A stretch of DNA of 64,000 bases from Kingdonia uniflora (Eukaryota; Streptophyta; Magnoliopsida; Ranunculales; Circaeasteraceae), in contig JACGCM010002299.1 in the NCBI GenBank assembly GCA_014058105.1, positions 124,001 to 188,000 of the forward strand, given 5' to 3'. Positions 21,395 to 32,744 of this stretch are shown here, piece by piece. Position 1 is the first letter of the stretch. Each line of letters begins with the position of its first letter. Position numbers and translations under genes: made by a program. The notes under the pieces were generated by a model. The model ran no database searches. It saw nothing but the letters and a program-made list of their open reading frames with translations, and had not been told where the DNA came from.

Positions 21395-21975
21395 GTTCCT
21401 GGTGGGACCAACAATAATAATTATGTTAGCTACAACTAATTGAAGATCTTGCTGAGGTTCTTAGAGCTTTCCAGTCTTTGTGTATTACTTTGATAAACAT
21501 CGTAGATCTTGGTATACCTTACGTTACTTCACAACACATTGCTTGCTCATCATACTTTGGGTCATGTGCATGTTAATGCAGTCTGTCCTAGCTTGAACCA
21601 TGCATCTGAGAACCCTGAGCTTTAAGATGCATTAAAGGATAGGGGAATTATTTTTGTTTGGTCCCCCAGCTTCATGTATGGTTGGTATTTTCTTTTCTTC
21701 CAACTCTCCCATGGATTAACTCACATGTAAGATTTCTTACAAACTTCATATTTTCATTTTTTTAAGGAAAATTGGCATTTGATAATTTGTGTTTTTCTCC
21801 ATTTTCTTTTAAATTAAAATATCAACTGAAAATTGTTTGGAGTCTATCCCTAAAAATACATACCAGGAAGCTTGTGTTTACTTAGCAAAAGAGGCGGTTG
21901 CAAACTGTTAAGTTGTGGGTTACCCTGCATTGATAAAGACATCTTAGGGGTGGTGGTGGAAAGGGTATATGAAAG
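21395..21975 (+). pseudogene. Acetyl-CoA carboxylase (ACC1) biotin-carboxylase fragment, copy 1
   Basis: Homomeric ACCase makes malonyl-CoA in the plant cytosol. Three blocks follow the biotin-carboxylase order: VPGGTNNNNYV (21395-21430), AVWPSLSHASENPEL-type sequence ending GIIFV (about 21570-21660), and EACVYLAKEAVANC-VVGYPALIK before a GGGGKGI-like stretch (about 21868-21965). Family proteins have VPGGTNNNNYANVQLI, WPGWGHASENPELPDAL and QVVGYPAMIKASWGGGGKG. In this copy two codons have become stops relative to copy 2 (CAG to TAA, CAA to TAA). Only a short part of a protein of about 2200 residues is present. Confidence 0.75.
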
Positions 21976-22094
21976 ACATGCCTCCTATATGTTGAAAATG
22001 AGTGCATACTAAACTCATTTGTTGAAGGATCTAAGATAAATGAATTATGTAAATATTATGATATTTTTTTAATTAATTTTTTTTTTTAATTAAA

Positions 22095-22315
22095 AAACCT
22101 ATTAGCCACGGATAAAATAGTAGTGAATGAAACACTTGCTACGGAATAGAGCCACGGTAAAAACCATGGCAATTGATGAACCTTTCGCCACGGTAATAAC
22201 TGTGTCAAAGCTTTAGCCACCCTATCTACAGGCACGACACGTGCCACGGTAAAAACTGTGGCAAAAACCCTTGCCACTGATTTTTTCGTGGCAACTACCC
22301 TTTATTCTTGTAGTT
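22095..22315. mobile_element. CACTA-like end with GCCACGG subterminal repeats (copy 1)
   Basis: Inverted and direct copies of GCCACGGTAAAAAC / GTTTTTACCGTGGC fill about 200 bp and end in TATTCTTGTAGTT, a CACTA-type terminus with the last base changed from G. Only one end is visible, so the element is truncated. The motif differs from the TGACGT type at 5.3 kb, so this is a different CACTA family. Confidence 0.65.
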
Positions 22316-22319
22316 AGAA

Positions 22320-23430
22320 TTGGCTAAGTTTTAGGGACATACATGATAATGGTTATCACGTACCTACATGATGATGGTTATCAAACAGGAGATGAAATGA
22401 GAAAATGATAGCCAGGTTCTATGCATTACATCCACGTTTAAAGGTCAGACAACGATATTTGAACGATTTCTAATACACTCATCCGGGCTTAAATAATGAG
22501 GAGGATTGTCGGGAATATTTTTCTACTTTCTTTTAAAGTGGTGAAGATTTAGAGAGTGTTCGTATGACGATTGCATTCAAGAAAAGTTTATTGTTCGTCC
22601 TAGTATGACCAAGGTGGAGAGGCATCTCCAGTCTTTTCTCTAACATATCCATGGAGACACATGTAGACATATCCATTTACATAGTAGCCCTTTGAGTATT
22701 TATGGTCATAATAGATGCATCTTGAAGATGGGTCTTACGTTTGCCTATTATCAATATCTAGGAACGCAATGTTAGCACGACTTATCACTGAGATCATTAG
22801 ATTGCAGGCTCAGTTCCTAGACCGACCAATCAAGTCGACTCTACTTGACAGAGCCGAGAGCCGGTAAGTTTACCTCCCGCACTTTCTGATGATTGTTAAT
22901 TATACCGGCTAATGGGATAAATGATTAATTGAATATCGTGAGTACCCAATTTCAATACCTAGCTCAGGTTGGCGGAGAACCTTATCCAGCGATTAGATCT
23001 AATCACTAGGTCACTGTTATTACAGCCATTGCTTTCGGCTAGTGTGCGGGCCTTGCATTCTTGATCTCTACAACACTGATTAGAGTTCATCCGTTAGCGA
23101 ATCATAAGCTTTTCCCAAAGTAACTTGTAACTAGGTTGGAACCAAGTGTCGCCCTTCTGTGCACATTTTAATGTGTCGCGTAGGTGTCGAGGACACCTCC
23201 GCAATGCATGAAGATGGGGTCTCCAAAGTCGGTCTGGTATTTATATAGGTTACAATTTTTCATCTATCTTTAGAAATTTGAAACCCACTGGCAACATATT
23301 TACCGTAGGACTACTACAAGATAGATTGCCACTTTGATGAGATGATTTTTCTGACATTATGGGGAGACATGACAATTAATGCCTTGAAAGAGTCCCAAGA
23401 TTTTTTGGAAAACACCACTGTTGTCTCATC
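22320..23430. repeat. Dispersed repeat of unknown class (copy 1)
   Basis: Shared with 32745-33803, 46548-47625 (inverted), partly 55445-56040 (inverted), and as a diverged fragment at 1215-1622. It contains no clear coding sequence. It immediately precedes copia pol here and may be its 5' internal or leader region, but the copies without pol leave this open. Confidence 0.55.
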
Positions 23431-25745
23431 TGGATCTTTTTACATAATAGAGTGATATTGAGGTCCAACGGATTCTTTACTTGCAACAAGACGCAGATGA
23501 ATTGCTTAAGAGCATTCAGCAACACTGCTAGAGTGACCAAGTTGCATGTACCTGCAAGTAATGCATATGCACAACCGAATGTTCTTAGGAAATGGGGTGC
23601 CTTCCGGAAATGAATCTAAGGCTCGCACTACGCGCAGAGCACCGTTAGAAGTAAGTATTATGAGTCGAGGAACAACAGAATGAGGGACAAGGTATGTCTT
23701 ATGGTATAGTCAGTTCATCGAGGATGAAACCACCCATCGGCCAGGCAATAGTAGTTACACGAATAGTTGATGGATTACAAGACAAGTACGGCGTGGCACA
23801 TGTACATGTTAATAAAGAGATCTTTATCTATTATGTCTCTGATGGTACAACGTAGGATCGTTCAATAGTGATCATCGACAACGCATTCACTCTCGCTGCT
23901 GCGCTCGCCATCTAGGATGAGGATTCTGAACCACTTATTGTAAATTACTGTGTGTTGTTGTACATTGGTCAAAGTTGACGTCTGGAATCCAAGCGGAGCC
24001 TAGCTCGCTAGCAAAATATGAAGTGAAGTCATAGAGCCTGTCAGATACAAATAGGAATTCGTACAGAAATGCAATAAACTTGAAGAGACTATTAGGCCAA
24101 GGCACGACTAGTTGCCTAGGTATTCTCTCATAAACCTGGCATCAATTACGATGATACGTATTCTCTGTTCATAGACGCTATAACTTTCTAGTACTTGATA
24201 AGTCTGCCAGTTGTCTAGAACAAGTTAGACATGCGTCTTATGTAGGTAACGCGTATCTATATGGAAAACTAGATACAAACATCTACAAGAAGCTACCCGA
24301 GCGGTGTAAGCTTCTGGAAGAAAATTAAGCCCAACGCACGAAGTGCGTACATAATAAACTGGATAAGTCACTGTTGGCTTGAAGCAATCATGGCTCATGT
24401 AACATAGTAAGTTGATTGAGTATTTGAAGGTCGGGGACTTTGCAGATAGTTTTATATGCTCATGCATTCTCATTAAGAACACAGATACTTGTTTAGTCAT
24501 CATAACAGTGTACCAGATGATTTGGATTTCATCAGAATTTTGGGGGAGATCGCGAAAGCCGCCGAATACTTTGGGGAAATGAATTTTAAAAGAAAAACCT
24601 TGGGAAATCAAATAATGTGACAATTTGCAGATCAAACATCTTGGTAATGGCATACTCGTTCAATAGGCAATATGGATGCAACTCATAGCTTGAGCACGCC
24701 TATGATAGTCCATCACCTGGAGGTCGACAAAAACATCTTCTGCCCTCCTGATGAAGGGGAGGATCTCTTAGGGCCAGCGTGCCATATCCAGGAGTAATTC
24801 ATGCTTTGCTTTACTTATCCGGGTGTACTAGTCCCGACATCTCAGTCGCAATGAACTGCTTGGCTTGGCACAATTCTGCTCCTACCCAAAAGCACTAGAA
24901 TGTGATTAAACACATTCTGCGATACCTGAGACTGGCACAATAGACTTAGGTCTATTATACCCGAAAAGTAGTAAACATAAAATGATAGGGTATACTGAGG
25001 TAGGATACTTGTTAGACCCACAAAGAGGCCATTGTCATATGGGCTATGTACTTATGTATGGACATATGGGCATTTCATGGAGATTAGTGAAACAGACGAC
25101 GGTTGCTACATCCTTGAACCACATGGAGATTCTCGTACTTCAAGAAGCTGGCAGAGAAGTTTTAGTTACGCTCCATGACGAATTACATCAACGGAACTTG
25201 TAGACTAAGTTTTGTCCATAAGAAACCCATGACTCTATATGAAGACAATGATGCATGCATCGCTCAAGACAAGAGAAAGTTTTATCCAAGACGACATAAC
25301 CAAATATATTTTATCGAAGTTCTTCCATACTCACAAATTACAAAAGGCGAATGAAATTGATTTTGTTCAAGACCATTCAGTAGACAGCTTAGAAGATCTA
25401 TTCACGAAGACTCTTACACCACTTACGTTCAAGATATTGGTACACAGAATAGACGTGCGAAGTTTATATTCATTGACGTCTCTGGGAAACACATATCTGA
25501 GAGATAGACGTCAGAGGGAGTAGTCTCCACCCGACATGAGCATATGCGTGTTCTACTCTTTTTCCTGATAGTGCAGTTTTTATCCCTGGGGGTTTTAATG
25601 GCTGGAGGTTTTGATGAAACAACGTTATACGCGCCCACCACCCATCTGTGACATAGAATTGTACTTTTTCCTTGCATAGTTTTTTTCCTTGAGGGTTTTG
25701 ATAGGTGGAGGTTTCAATGAGACAAGTCGTCTAGATGTGGGACAC
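23431..25745 (+). pseudogene. Highly decayed Ty1/copia pol (integrase tail, RT, RNase H)
   Basis: Copia motifs can be followed through many stops and frameshifts: an RT stretch equivalent to YKARLVAQGF and YSPVMDAITFRY near 24050-24190, a segment ending IKHLGNGILV near 24620-24655, STPMIVHHLEVDKN near 24690-24740, and then RNase H, GYTEVGYLLDPQRG through SWRLVKQTTVATSLNHMEIL (24985-25140). The C-terminal region reads KFFHTHKLQKANEIDF and DLFTKTLTPLTFKILVH (25310-25450). No stretch is functional. The right arm retains only the RNase H part (54850-55440). Confidence 0.8.
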
Positions 25746-25746
25746 C

Positions 25747-25757
25747 CCAAGGGGGAG
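25747..25757 (+). promoter_or_regulatory. Polypurine tract of the copia element
   Basis: CCAAGGGGGAG directly precedes the TGTTAGGA start of the 3' LTR, the expected position for plus-strand priming. Confidence 0.75.
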
Positions 25758-26364
25758 TGTTAGGAACAGTTCGGTTTGGGTCCCACCCGAACTGGGTTTG
25801 GGATGACCCATCGACTCCTAACCCAGCCCATAAACGAGTTTTAGAGACCTATTGTAACCTCTTATATATAACCTTAGGGTTGATAGAACGCAATATATAA
25901 AGAGAAAAAAAGGGAGCTTTCATTGATAAACCTGTAAAGTTACAGATAATATGTTACTGTAGATGAGATTGTTTTTGTTCTCAACATTCTCAACTTTAAA
26001 TAAAGACTATTAAACAATTGAAAACCAAATTTTCTTAAAAATATTTTATTTTTTCACTTGAATATGTTGAATCAAACACACCCTAAGAGTAAAATCCATA
26101 AGAGAAAAACAAGTTTATCTCTTCTTCTGGTTTTCATCGTATTTGGCATTTTGGAAATGTGAAACAAACTTGATCATTGGGTGTAGTGCAAACACATAGT
26201 GATGATGAAAGGGTCTAGCTTAGTTGAATTCCGAAGATAGTGGTGGCGAATTCTTTTACACTTTCGGAGGGGTTTCGACTATCTTCAAGAAGGGCTGCGC
26301 TTCTCCTTGCATGGGTTGGTAACAAAAAAAAATTGGTGATTTTTTCTTCTGTGTTCTCCCAACA
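25758..26364 (+). mobile_element. Copia 3' LTR (~607 bp)
   Basis: Begins TGTTAGGAAC and ends TCCCAACA, an imperfect inverted pair (TGTTAGGA/TCCCAACA). The mirror copy in the right arm is 54142-54769. A TATA-like stretch TTATATATAACC lies about 105 bp in. No 5' LTR was found upstream, so the element is 5' truncated. A shorter end at 25986 (CTCAACA) was considered, but the right-arm copy supports the longer one. Confidence 0.72.
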
Positions 26365-26373
26365 GTATCACCT

Positions 26374-26630
26374 ATGACATAGAATTGTACTTTTTCCTTG
26401 CATAGTTTTTTTCCTTGAGGGTTTTGATAGGTGGAGGTTTCAATGAGACAAGTCGTCTAGATGTGGGACACCCCAAGGGGGAGTGTTAGGAACAGTTCGG
26501 TTTGGGTCCCACCCGAACTGGGTTTGGGATGACCCATCGACTCCTAACCCAGCCCATAAACGAGTTTTAGAGACCTATTGTAACCTCTTATATATAACCT
26601 TAGGGAGCTTTCATTGATAACCTGTAAAGT
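26374..26630 (+). repeat. Partial tandem copy of the copia 3' end
   Basis: Repeats about 25650-25945 (end of internal region, polypurine tract, first part of LTR), with a deletion of about 35 bp after ATATATAACC. It is absent from the right arm, so it arose in the left arm after the inverted duplication or was lost on the right. Confidence 0.75.
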
Positions 26631-26846
26631 TTTTAAAATATTATATTGCATAATAAGAAAATCTTACATGGTGCGTTTGAAAGAAAAAAAAAATAAGAGT
26701 AAAGGATTGGGTCTTTAACGACCATACTAAAAATCGTAAAATAACATAATGTTAGCATGGCTATCATTATTGTTTCAAACTTGACCAATAAACAAGATAT
26801 GAATAAGAATAAAATCCTGAAATTTAGACTAATCCATGCTTACTCT

Positions 26847-28013
26847 CTACCACAATGAAGGCGTAATCCAGAAAATTTCATCAACCAGAAAGTTCCTTTT
26901 GTTGTCAAAAGATATGTCCTCAACACTGTTATCTTCCAAATTGGTGATTCTGCAACCGCCTTCACCTGGCCTGCAAATTTCTGTCCTATCCTTATCAAAC
27001 CACGTTAAACGGATTTTACAATTGTAAATGTAGTAAAGGTAATTTCTTTTCAACCTAGAGTGATCAGTGGCAAAAACAGAGAACGACCTTGTGGACTGAC
27101 AATAGAAGAGCGACCGGTTACCTAGGCTTTTCACTTGAAGCCAGATTTTGCGACTTGGGTCATATTTTGAAATTTCAAATCTCAAAATTTTAATACTTAA
27201 AAATTGTTGCTGCCACTTAATTAAGAAAAGCTCCCCACGCGATTCTGCAAGATGTAAGTCGTCTTCCTGAAAACGGAATACGGGTGGTAAAGTAGTCAAC
27301 TTAATCCCTGGAGAAGGAACAATACCGGAAAGCTCTATAACCCTTTTGGAATTATCTATAACGTAAAGCAGACCCGTAGAGTTAGAATAAGTAATTTGAA
27401 TAATTATATCTGGAAGATCTGCGAGAACAGTCCACTTTTCATCCCCTGGTTTACAACATATTAATTTCTTAATAAGCGAGAAGAACGTCACCACAATGCA
27501 ATCACTATCTAAAGTTGGATGAGAAGATAATACAGCCCTCCAAATCTTGCATCCATTCACGGTAAACGGTAGTGTGGTTAGAGATGGAAGAGGGATTGTG
27601 GCTTGAGTAATTGGATTAATCAGATTAATCACATGGACACCTTCTTTGCCTACCACTATATTTGTTACAATTAGCCAACCATAACCACATCCAATGTAAC
27701 GCCGTTTAAGAGTACCATTAATGTAGTTGAGCTGATAATGTTTGTTATCAGCGGGGTTCCAAAAGCAACAAGACTGGAGACAGTTATCTGCTTTGCAAGC
27801 AAGTCCCCAGTCTTTTTCTTTGATAGCAATCATCAAGGTCATAGGAATTCGAGGAATTACATACCTGGCTGGTTTTTCCAAAAAGACATCTCGCCAAGAC
27901 TTACAAACAGCGCCGAACCGTACATAATCAACTACACCATTCTCAAGCACCCGTGATCCAACCTCTTGTACGAGTTCCCTTGGAAGCTCAGACCACTCAT
28001 TATCACCACCCAT
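26847..28013 (-). CDS. F-box protein with DUF295 domain, 388 aa (copy 1)
   Basis: F-box proteins are substrate receptors of SCF ubiquitin ligases. The N-terminal F-box (about residues 7-50: WSELPRELVQEVGSRV, FGAVCKSWRDVF) is followed by the plant DUF295 beta-propeller-like region, with NPITQATIPLPSL near residue 130 and a C-terminal KSLGNRSLFY(C)Q segment around residue 300, where the family has LGDxxLFLG. It is a single exon, the usual form for this family. The ATG at 28011-28013 precedes the F-box directly. The frame is intact. A paralogue in the other arm (52778-53866) lacks 9 and 17 residues. Expression is unknown. Confidence 0.85.
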   Translation of the reverse strand: MGGDNEWSELPRELVQEVGSRVLENGVVDYVRFGAVCKSWRDVFLEKPARYVIPRIPMTLMIAIKEKDWGLACKADNCLQSCCFWNPADNKHYQLNYINGTLKRRYIGCGYGWLIVTNIVVGKEGVHVINLINPITQATIPLPSLTTLPFTVNGCKIWRAVLSSHPTLDSDCIVVTFFSLIKKLICCKPGDEKWTVLADLPDIIIQITYSNSTGLLYVIDNSKRVIELSGIVPSPGIKLTTLPPVFRFQEDDLHLAESRGELFLIKWQQQFLSIKILRFEISKYDPSRKIWLQVKSLGNRSLFYCQSTRSFSVFATDHSRLKRNYLYYIYNCKIRLTWFDKDRTEICRPGEGGCRITNLEDNSVEDISFDNKRNFLVDEIFWITPSLW

Positions 28014-29313
28014 TGTGTGGGGATCGACAAAAAAGAGAGAAGAGAAGGCACAATTTAACTGAGTACTTTAGACTCAAAGATTAAGTTTAGTGAAAAGAAT
28101 AGGGTTTGAGTTGTATATATTACAAAGTAAGAAACCCTAGTAGTATTGTAGAAGGATTAGAAGTCTGTTTCTTATTTCTTTCTTTGTTATCCCCTCCTTT
28201 TTCTTTTTCTTTTTGGGTGATCGAATTGATCCAAAGTAATAAAACACAACCACAAAACAAAACTAAGCCTGCAAAAAAGTTAATTTACGGCCTAAAGAGC
28301 AAATTTAGGTAACCAAAAAGACTAAAAATCATTAAAATCTGAGTTTAAGCTCATGGGCTAAACTTGGGTAGACTAGTACTTGATTTAAAATGCGGTTTCC
28401 AACTCAGAAAACAGATGCTAGTCCATATGGAACTCGTTTTGATTTCCGATACCCCACTATACTCAACCGATACACTGACAAAACACAAAAAATAAGCTCC
28501 AATTGAGTCCAGTCACTGTATGAGAGAAGGCACTAGCACCCTTATCTAGTGTTTGGTTTCAGATTTTACCAATCCCCACAGTACAATATATGTTACAATG
28601 ATATAATATGATGATACATTTTTCAAACAAAATATTAGTAATGCCAGTAGTGAGTTCGACAATTTGATTTCACATAACAAACAAAATCCAATCCCGACAA
28701 AAGATTAATTAATTAATGAGACCAAAATTCATACGACTACAAATTACACTCTCCAACTATGAGCGAAATCTTAGATATGCCATTCCCAAATTGCATGAAA
28801 ACTATCTTTCGAGGGAGACAAAGAGATTGAACTTGTGATATTACCTTCTGATTGACATTTGGATGTCTAGTATCTGGGTTCATAAATCAATCTAAAACAA
28901 ATAAAAGAACCAGTAAAACACCTCCATCCAAACAGCAATTATGCCACCTTATATTGCGCAAGTAATAATTTCAAAATGGGCATAATCTATTAAATTAAAA
29001 TTTTGCACACAAAAAAAGGCAGCTTCTTTATATTACTTGCTCTTGAATACACATAATTCTCCATTATTAATATCTGGCTCAAACTATGTATACAAGACAG
29101 TAAAAACCTATCCAGGGAAATTCACAGGTGATTCCAAGCTGCCTACTAGGATTTCAAGATCAATGCCTTTGTCTTCAAACTTCTTGATGAATGGGTGAAT
29201 CTGCAGATTATACATATATCATATATGGCTTAGATATCACTCTTAAAATATGCAAAAAGGAAGGTAACAAAGCAGCGATAATACTAACCAGAAGGTCCAC
29301 TGATTAAGACATT
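28014..29313. other. F-box upstream region (P1), no gene
   Basis: Promoter and upstream DNA of the F-box gene, CT-rich near 28170-28215. It is repeated directly at 33804-34730 and inverted at 45645-46547 and 51426-52770. No coding sequence recognised. Confidence 0.6.
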
Positions 29314-29344
29314 TTACTAGAGACAAAGAATAGCCTTGACCTCC

Positions 29345-30029
29345 AGTTTTCATTGAGTTAAAAAATCCTCATCTTGGTAAAGATTCTTCTTAAAAATCTT
29401 AACAAGCTTTGGCAATGACCAACTACCTTCAGTTATTGGAACATCACCATCAGCTGACAAACTTATCAAGTGTTGTACATCATCTAAACTCAGAGTCATC
29501 TCCCCCCAACTTAAATGGAACGTGTTCGTCTCTGGCTGCCAATGCTCGCATATTGCAGAAATCAGTCCCGCGTTGTAGTGCTCGTAAGAAATCTCACTAA
29601 TCCTATCTAAACAAGCAAGCATAACTAGGTCTCGAACAATTGTTGGTTCCTTGTCAAGGTGCCATGTTGGAGCATGGTGGTGCACGCGGAGACAACCAGG
29701 CTCCTGTATAAAAATATTAAAGAATATCATTAAATATTATGCCAATATAGTTAAAAAACAAAATAGCGTATACAAAATAAGGGGACAACGATTAAACTAC
29801 TTTTGAATACAACTACATGGGCCCCCAACTACTTTACATGGCCAAGGTAAATAGATCTTTCCCGGTGGAATTTGAAACTCAATAGCAAACTCCTATCAGG
29901 TGGGTATGTATCGTCAATGGGAGCTACAATTTCTTCCTGGGACACCTCTGTTTGTGGTTCTTTAGACATTGGAGGAGCTTCAACATTATCCTCATTCATA
30001 GCATCACCTTCAGTTCGTTGGGCTCCCAA
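29345..30029 (-). pseudogene. PMD gene fragment, copy 2 (two exons)
   Basis: The first exon part (29829-30029) starts EALGAQRTEGDAMNEDNVEA and ends FKFHRERSIYLGHVK. After an intron, the PMD exon reads GCLRVHHHAPTWHLDKEPTI, HWQPETNTFHLSWGEMT and LSLDDVQHLISLSADGDVP (29350-29703). Unlike copy 1 it has no internal stop in this exon, but it is cut off at 29314 by the duplication breakpoint and lacks its start. Confidence 0.75.
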
Positions 30030-30799
30030 TGCCTCTTAACATTGGAATCTACTATTTCTTAACATATAGCATGATATATGGGATTACCTACTTCATGATA
30101 CACTGAAATCTACTATTTCTGAACAACATAGAGTTAACATGGGGGATTAACAACTTCAGGATGCACTGGAATCTTAACTACTTCATAAAACAAAGAAACT
30201 ACATAAAATATTGTCGACTAATCTGTAGTAAACGACAATATTTAATTTACTTTTTACTGCAGTAAAAATTCCACCCTCTAGGGGGTACTCTACAGTGGGA
30301 TATCTCTGTAATTTCTGGCATAAAACAAACACAAATGTTCCCCCATTTCTCAGAATGCCTAAAAAATTAATTTAGTAAAACAAAAATTCAAAAAAAAGGT
30401 GCGAACAACTTATGCAGGAATGGCATAAGACAAACAATAATATGAGATGAAAAAATCCCTATATTCCAACATTAGGGGATTTATAACTATCCCTTTCAAC
30501 AAACAAGATTTTGTGTAAATTACAAATAATCAAGAAAGTTGACAAACCCTAACCACCGCAAATCACTCCTCCAACAAACAAAAAAACAAGGGGAAAACAA
30601 ACTCTAAGCAGAAATGAAGTAAAATTACCCAAGTTGTTTCTCCAAGTTTCTATGGTCTCCAAGGTCAAATCGAAATTCAATTCGCAACTCCTTTTCCACC
30701 CCCAAGTTCAATTTCAAGTTTGTATGCTCTCCAAGCAATACGTAAGTCATCTTCCCTCTCTCATACTGCTACTTCTTCCTTTTCTCTGGCGTCGAGATT

Positions 30800-30925
30800 G
30801 AGAAATTGTATAGAGATAGAGTAATCGCAGTTCAATTTCAAGAATTGCAATTTTCACTTTTTTTTTCTTTAGGAGACTGAGAGAGAGTGTGTGTGTCAAA
30901 GAGAGAGAGAGAGAGTAATCGTCAG
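30800..30925. repeat. GA/CT-rich microsatellite (copy 2)
   Basis: AGAGAG and GTGTGT runs equivalent to 20395-20525. Confidence 0.65.
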
Positions 30926-31776
30926 AGAGGGATGGCGTCCAACCACCTAATTCAAATATGAGAGGGGCCCATAAGAGAGAGGACATCAGAGAGGCCACCT
31001 CATTATCTTAATACACCTCATTCTATAATAAGAAAAATGGATATTTTTGTGATCCACTCATCTCATACAGATGCGTGGTTCTGATTTAGGGTCTCCCTAG
31101 GGTCAATTTCCTTAGGTTCCCCGAATCCTCTCCCTAAAAGTAAATAAGAAATCATGTTGGCAATACCTGACATTTTATGGCTCAAAAGTTAGAAACTTGT
31201 ATCTTATGGTGTTGGCAATCAAAGTATTGCACAGGTTATCCAACTCACCTATTGCTCTTAAATGTTTAATCACTTCTTATTATCTTAATTGCGGCATTAG
31301 TTAGACTCTTATCTAGAAATGAGAGTATCCCAAATATCTATGCCTAGCACACATCTTACATGCTTTAGGTAGCCATATTTGTTTAGGATTAACATTGGAG
31401 AACCTCCAGGTGAAGAAGGGAACGATTATACGGTTTGGCATTTATACGATTATTTATTCGATGTACAGACATCTAGGTGCAACTCCATCACATGTATCTT
31501 TAATTTCCTTATAGGCTATTCGGCATGGCTTTTGAATGAAATCTCATTATTAATAGAATAATAGAAAAAACATATTGATGATATAAATAGATATAGAAAA
31601 AATGAATTTAATTAGTACAACCTGTCAATTAATTGGTTTTGTTAAGCTTATGAGTTTCTATTAGTATAGGGTTCTTGAAGCCAAGCGAAGTCAGATCATG
31701 GCAAGAGCTTGGAGCAATAATGGGGCTATAAATGGAAAGATTTCCTTAACAAGCATGACTTTAGTTAACCGCTTTC

Positions 31777-32355
31777 GTTCCTGGTGGGACCAACAACAAT
31801 AATTATGTTAGCTACAACTAATTGAAGATCTTACTGAGGTTCTTAGAGCTTTCCAGTCTTTGTGTATTACTTTGATAAACATCGTAGATCTTGGTATACC
31901 TTGCGTTACTTCACAACACATTGTTTGCTCATCTGACTTTGGGTCATGTGCATGTTAATGCAGTTTGGCCTAGTTTGAGCCATGCATCCGAGAACCCTGA
32001 GCTTCAAGATGCATTAAAGGAGAGGGGAATTATTTTTGTTTGGTCCCCCAGCTTCATGTATGGTTGGTATTTTCTTTTCTTCCAACTCTCCCATGGATTA
32101 GCTCACATGTAAGATTTCTTACAAACTTCATATTTTCAATTTTTTAAGGAAAATTGGCATTTGATAATTTGTGCTTTTCTCCATTCTCTTTTAAATGAAA
32201 ATATCAACTGAAAATTGTTTGGAGTCTATCCCTAAAAATACATACCAGGAAGCTTGTGCTTACTTAGCAAAAGAGGCGGTTGCAAACTGTCAGGTTGTGG
32301 GTTACCCTGCATTGATAAAGACATCTTAGGGGTGGTGGTGGAAAGGGTATATGAA
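31777..32355 (+). pseudogene. ACC1 biotin-carboxylase fragment, copy 2
   Basis: Best preserved of the four copies: VPGGTNNNNYV, AVWPSLSHASENPELQDAL followed by KERGIIFVWSPS, and KEAVANCQVVGYPALIK are readable in separated blocks. The WGWGH segment of functional ACCases has become WPSLSH and the GPPA following GIIFL has become VWSPS. Intron-like A/T-rich sequence lies between blocks two and three. Non-functional. Confidence 0.78.
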
Positions 32356-32509
32356 AGGCATGCCTCATATATGTTGAAAATGAGTGCATACCAAACTCAT
32401 TTGTTGAAGGATCTAAGAAAAATGAATTATGTAAATATTATGATATTTTTTCAATTAATTTTTTTTCTTCATATTTAACGTAGCATTTACAATAATTTTT
32501 ATTTTTTTT

Positions 32510-32739
32510 TCAATTAAAAAACCTATTAACCACGGATAAAACAGTAGTGAACGAAACACATGCTACGGAATAGAACCACGGTAAAAACCATGGCAATTGA
32601 TGAACCTTTCGCCACGATAATAACTGTGTCAAAGCTTTAGCCACCCCATCTACAGGCACGACACGTGCCACGGTAAAAACTGTGGCAAAAACCCTTGCCA
32701 CTGATTTTTTCGTGGCTACTACCATTTATTCTTGTAGTT
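32510..32739. mobile_element. CACTA-like end with GCCACGG repeats (copy 2)
   Basis: Same structure as 22095-22315, ending TTATTCTTGTAGTT. Confidence 0.65.
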
Positions 32740-32744
32740 GGAAT

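Noticed and set aside
22086..22277. 63-codon frame rich in VFATVFTVARV-like repeats (also near 32.5, 47.6 and 56.1 kb)
   Set aside because: It is a by-product of the GCCACGGTTTTTACCGTGGC repeats at a CACTA end, not a gene.
24225..24653. 142-codon minus-strand open frame
   Set aside because: It lies antisense to recognisable copia pol motifs on the plus strand.
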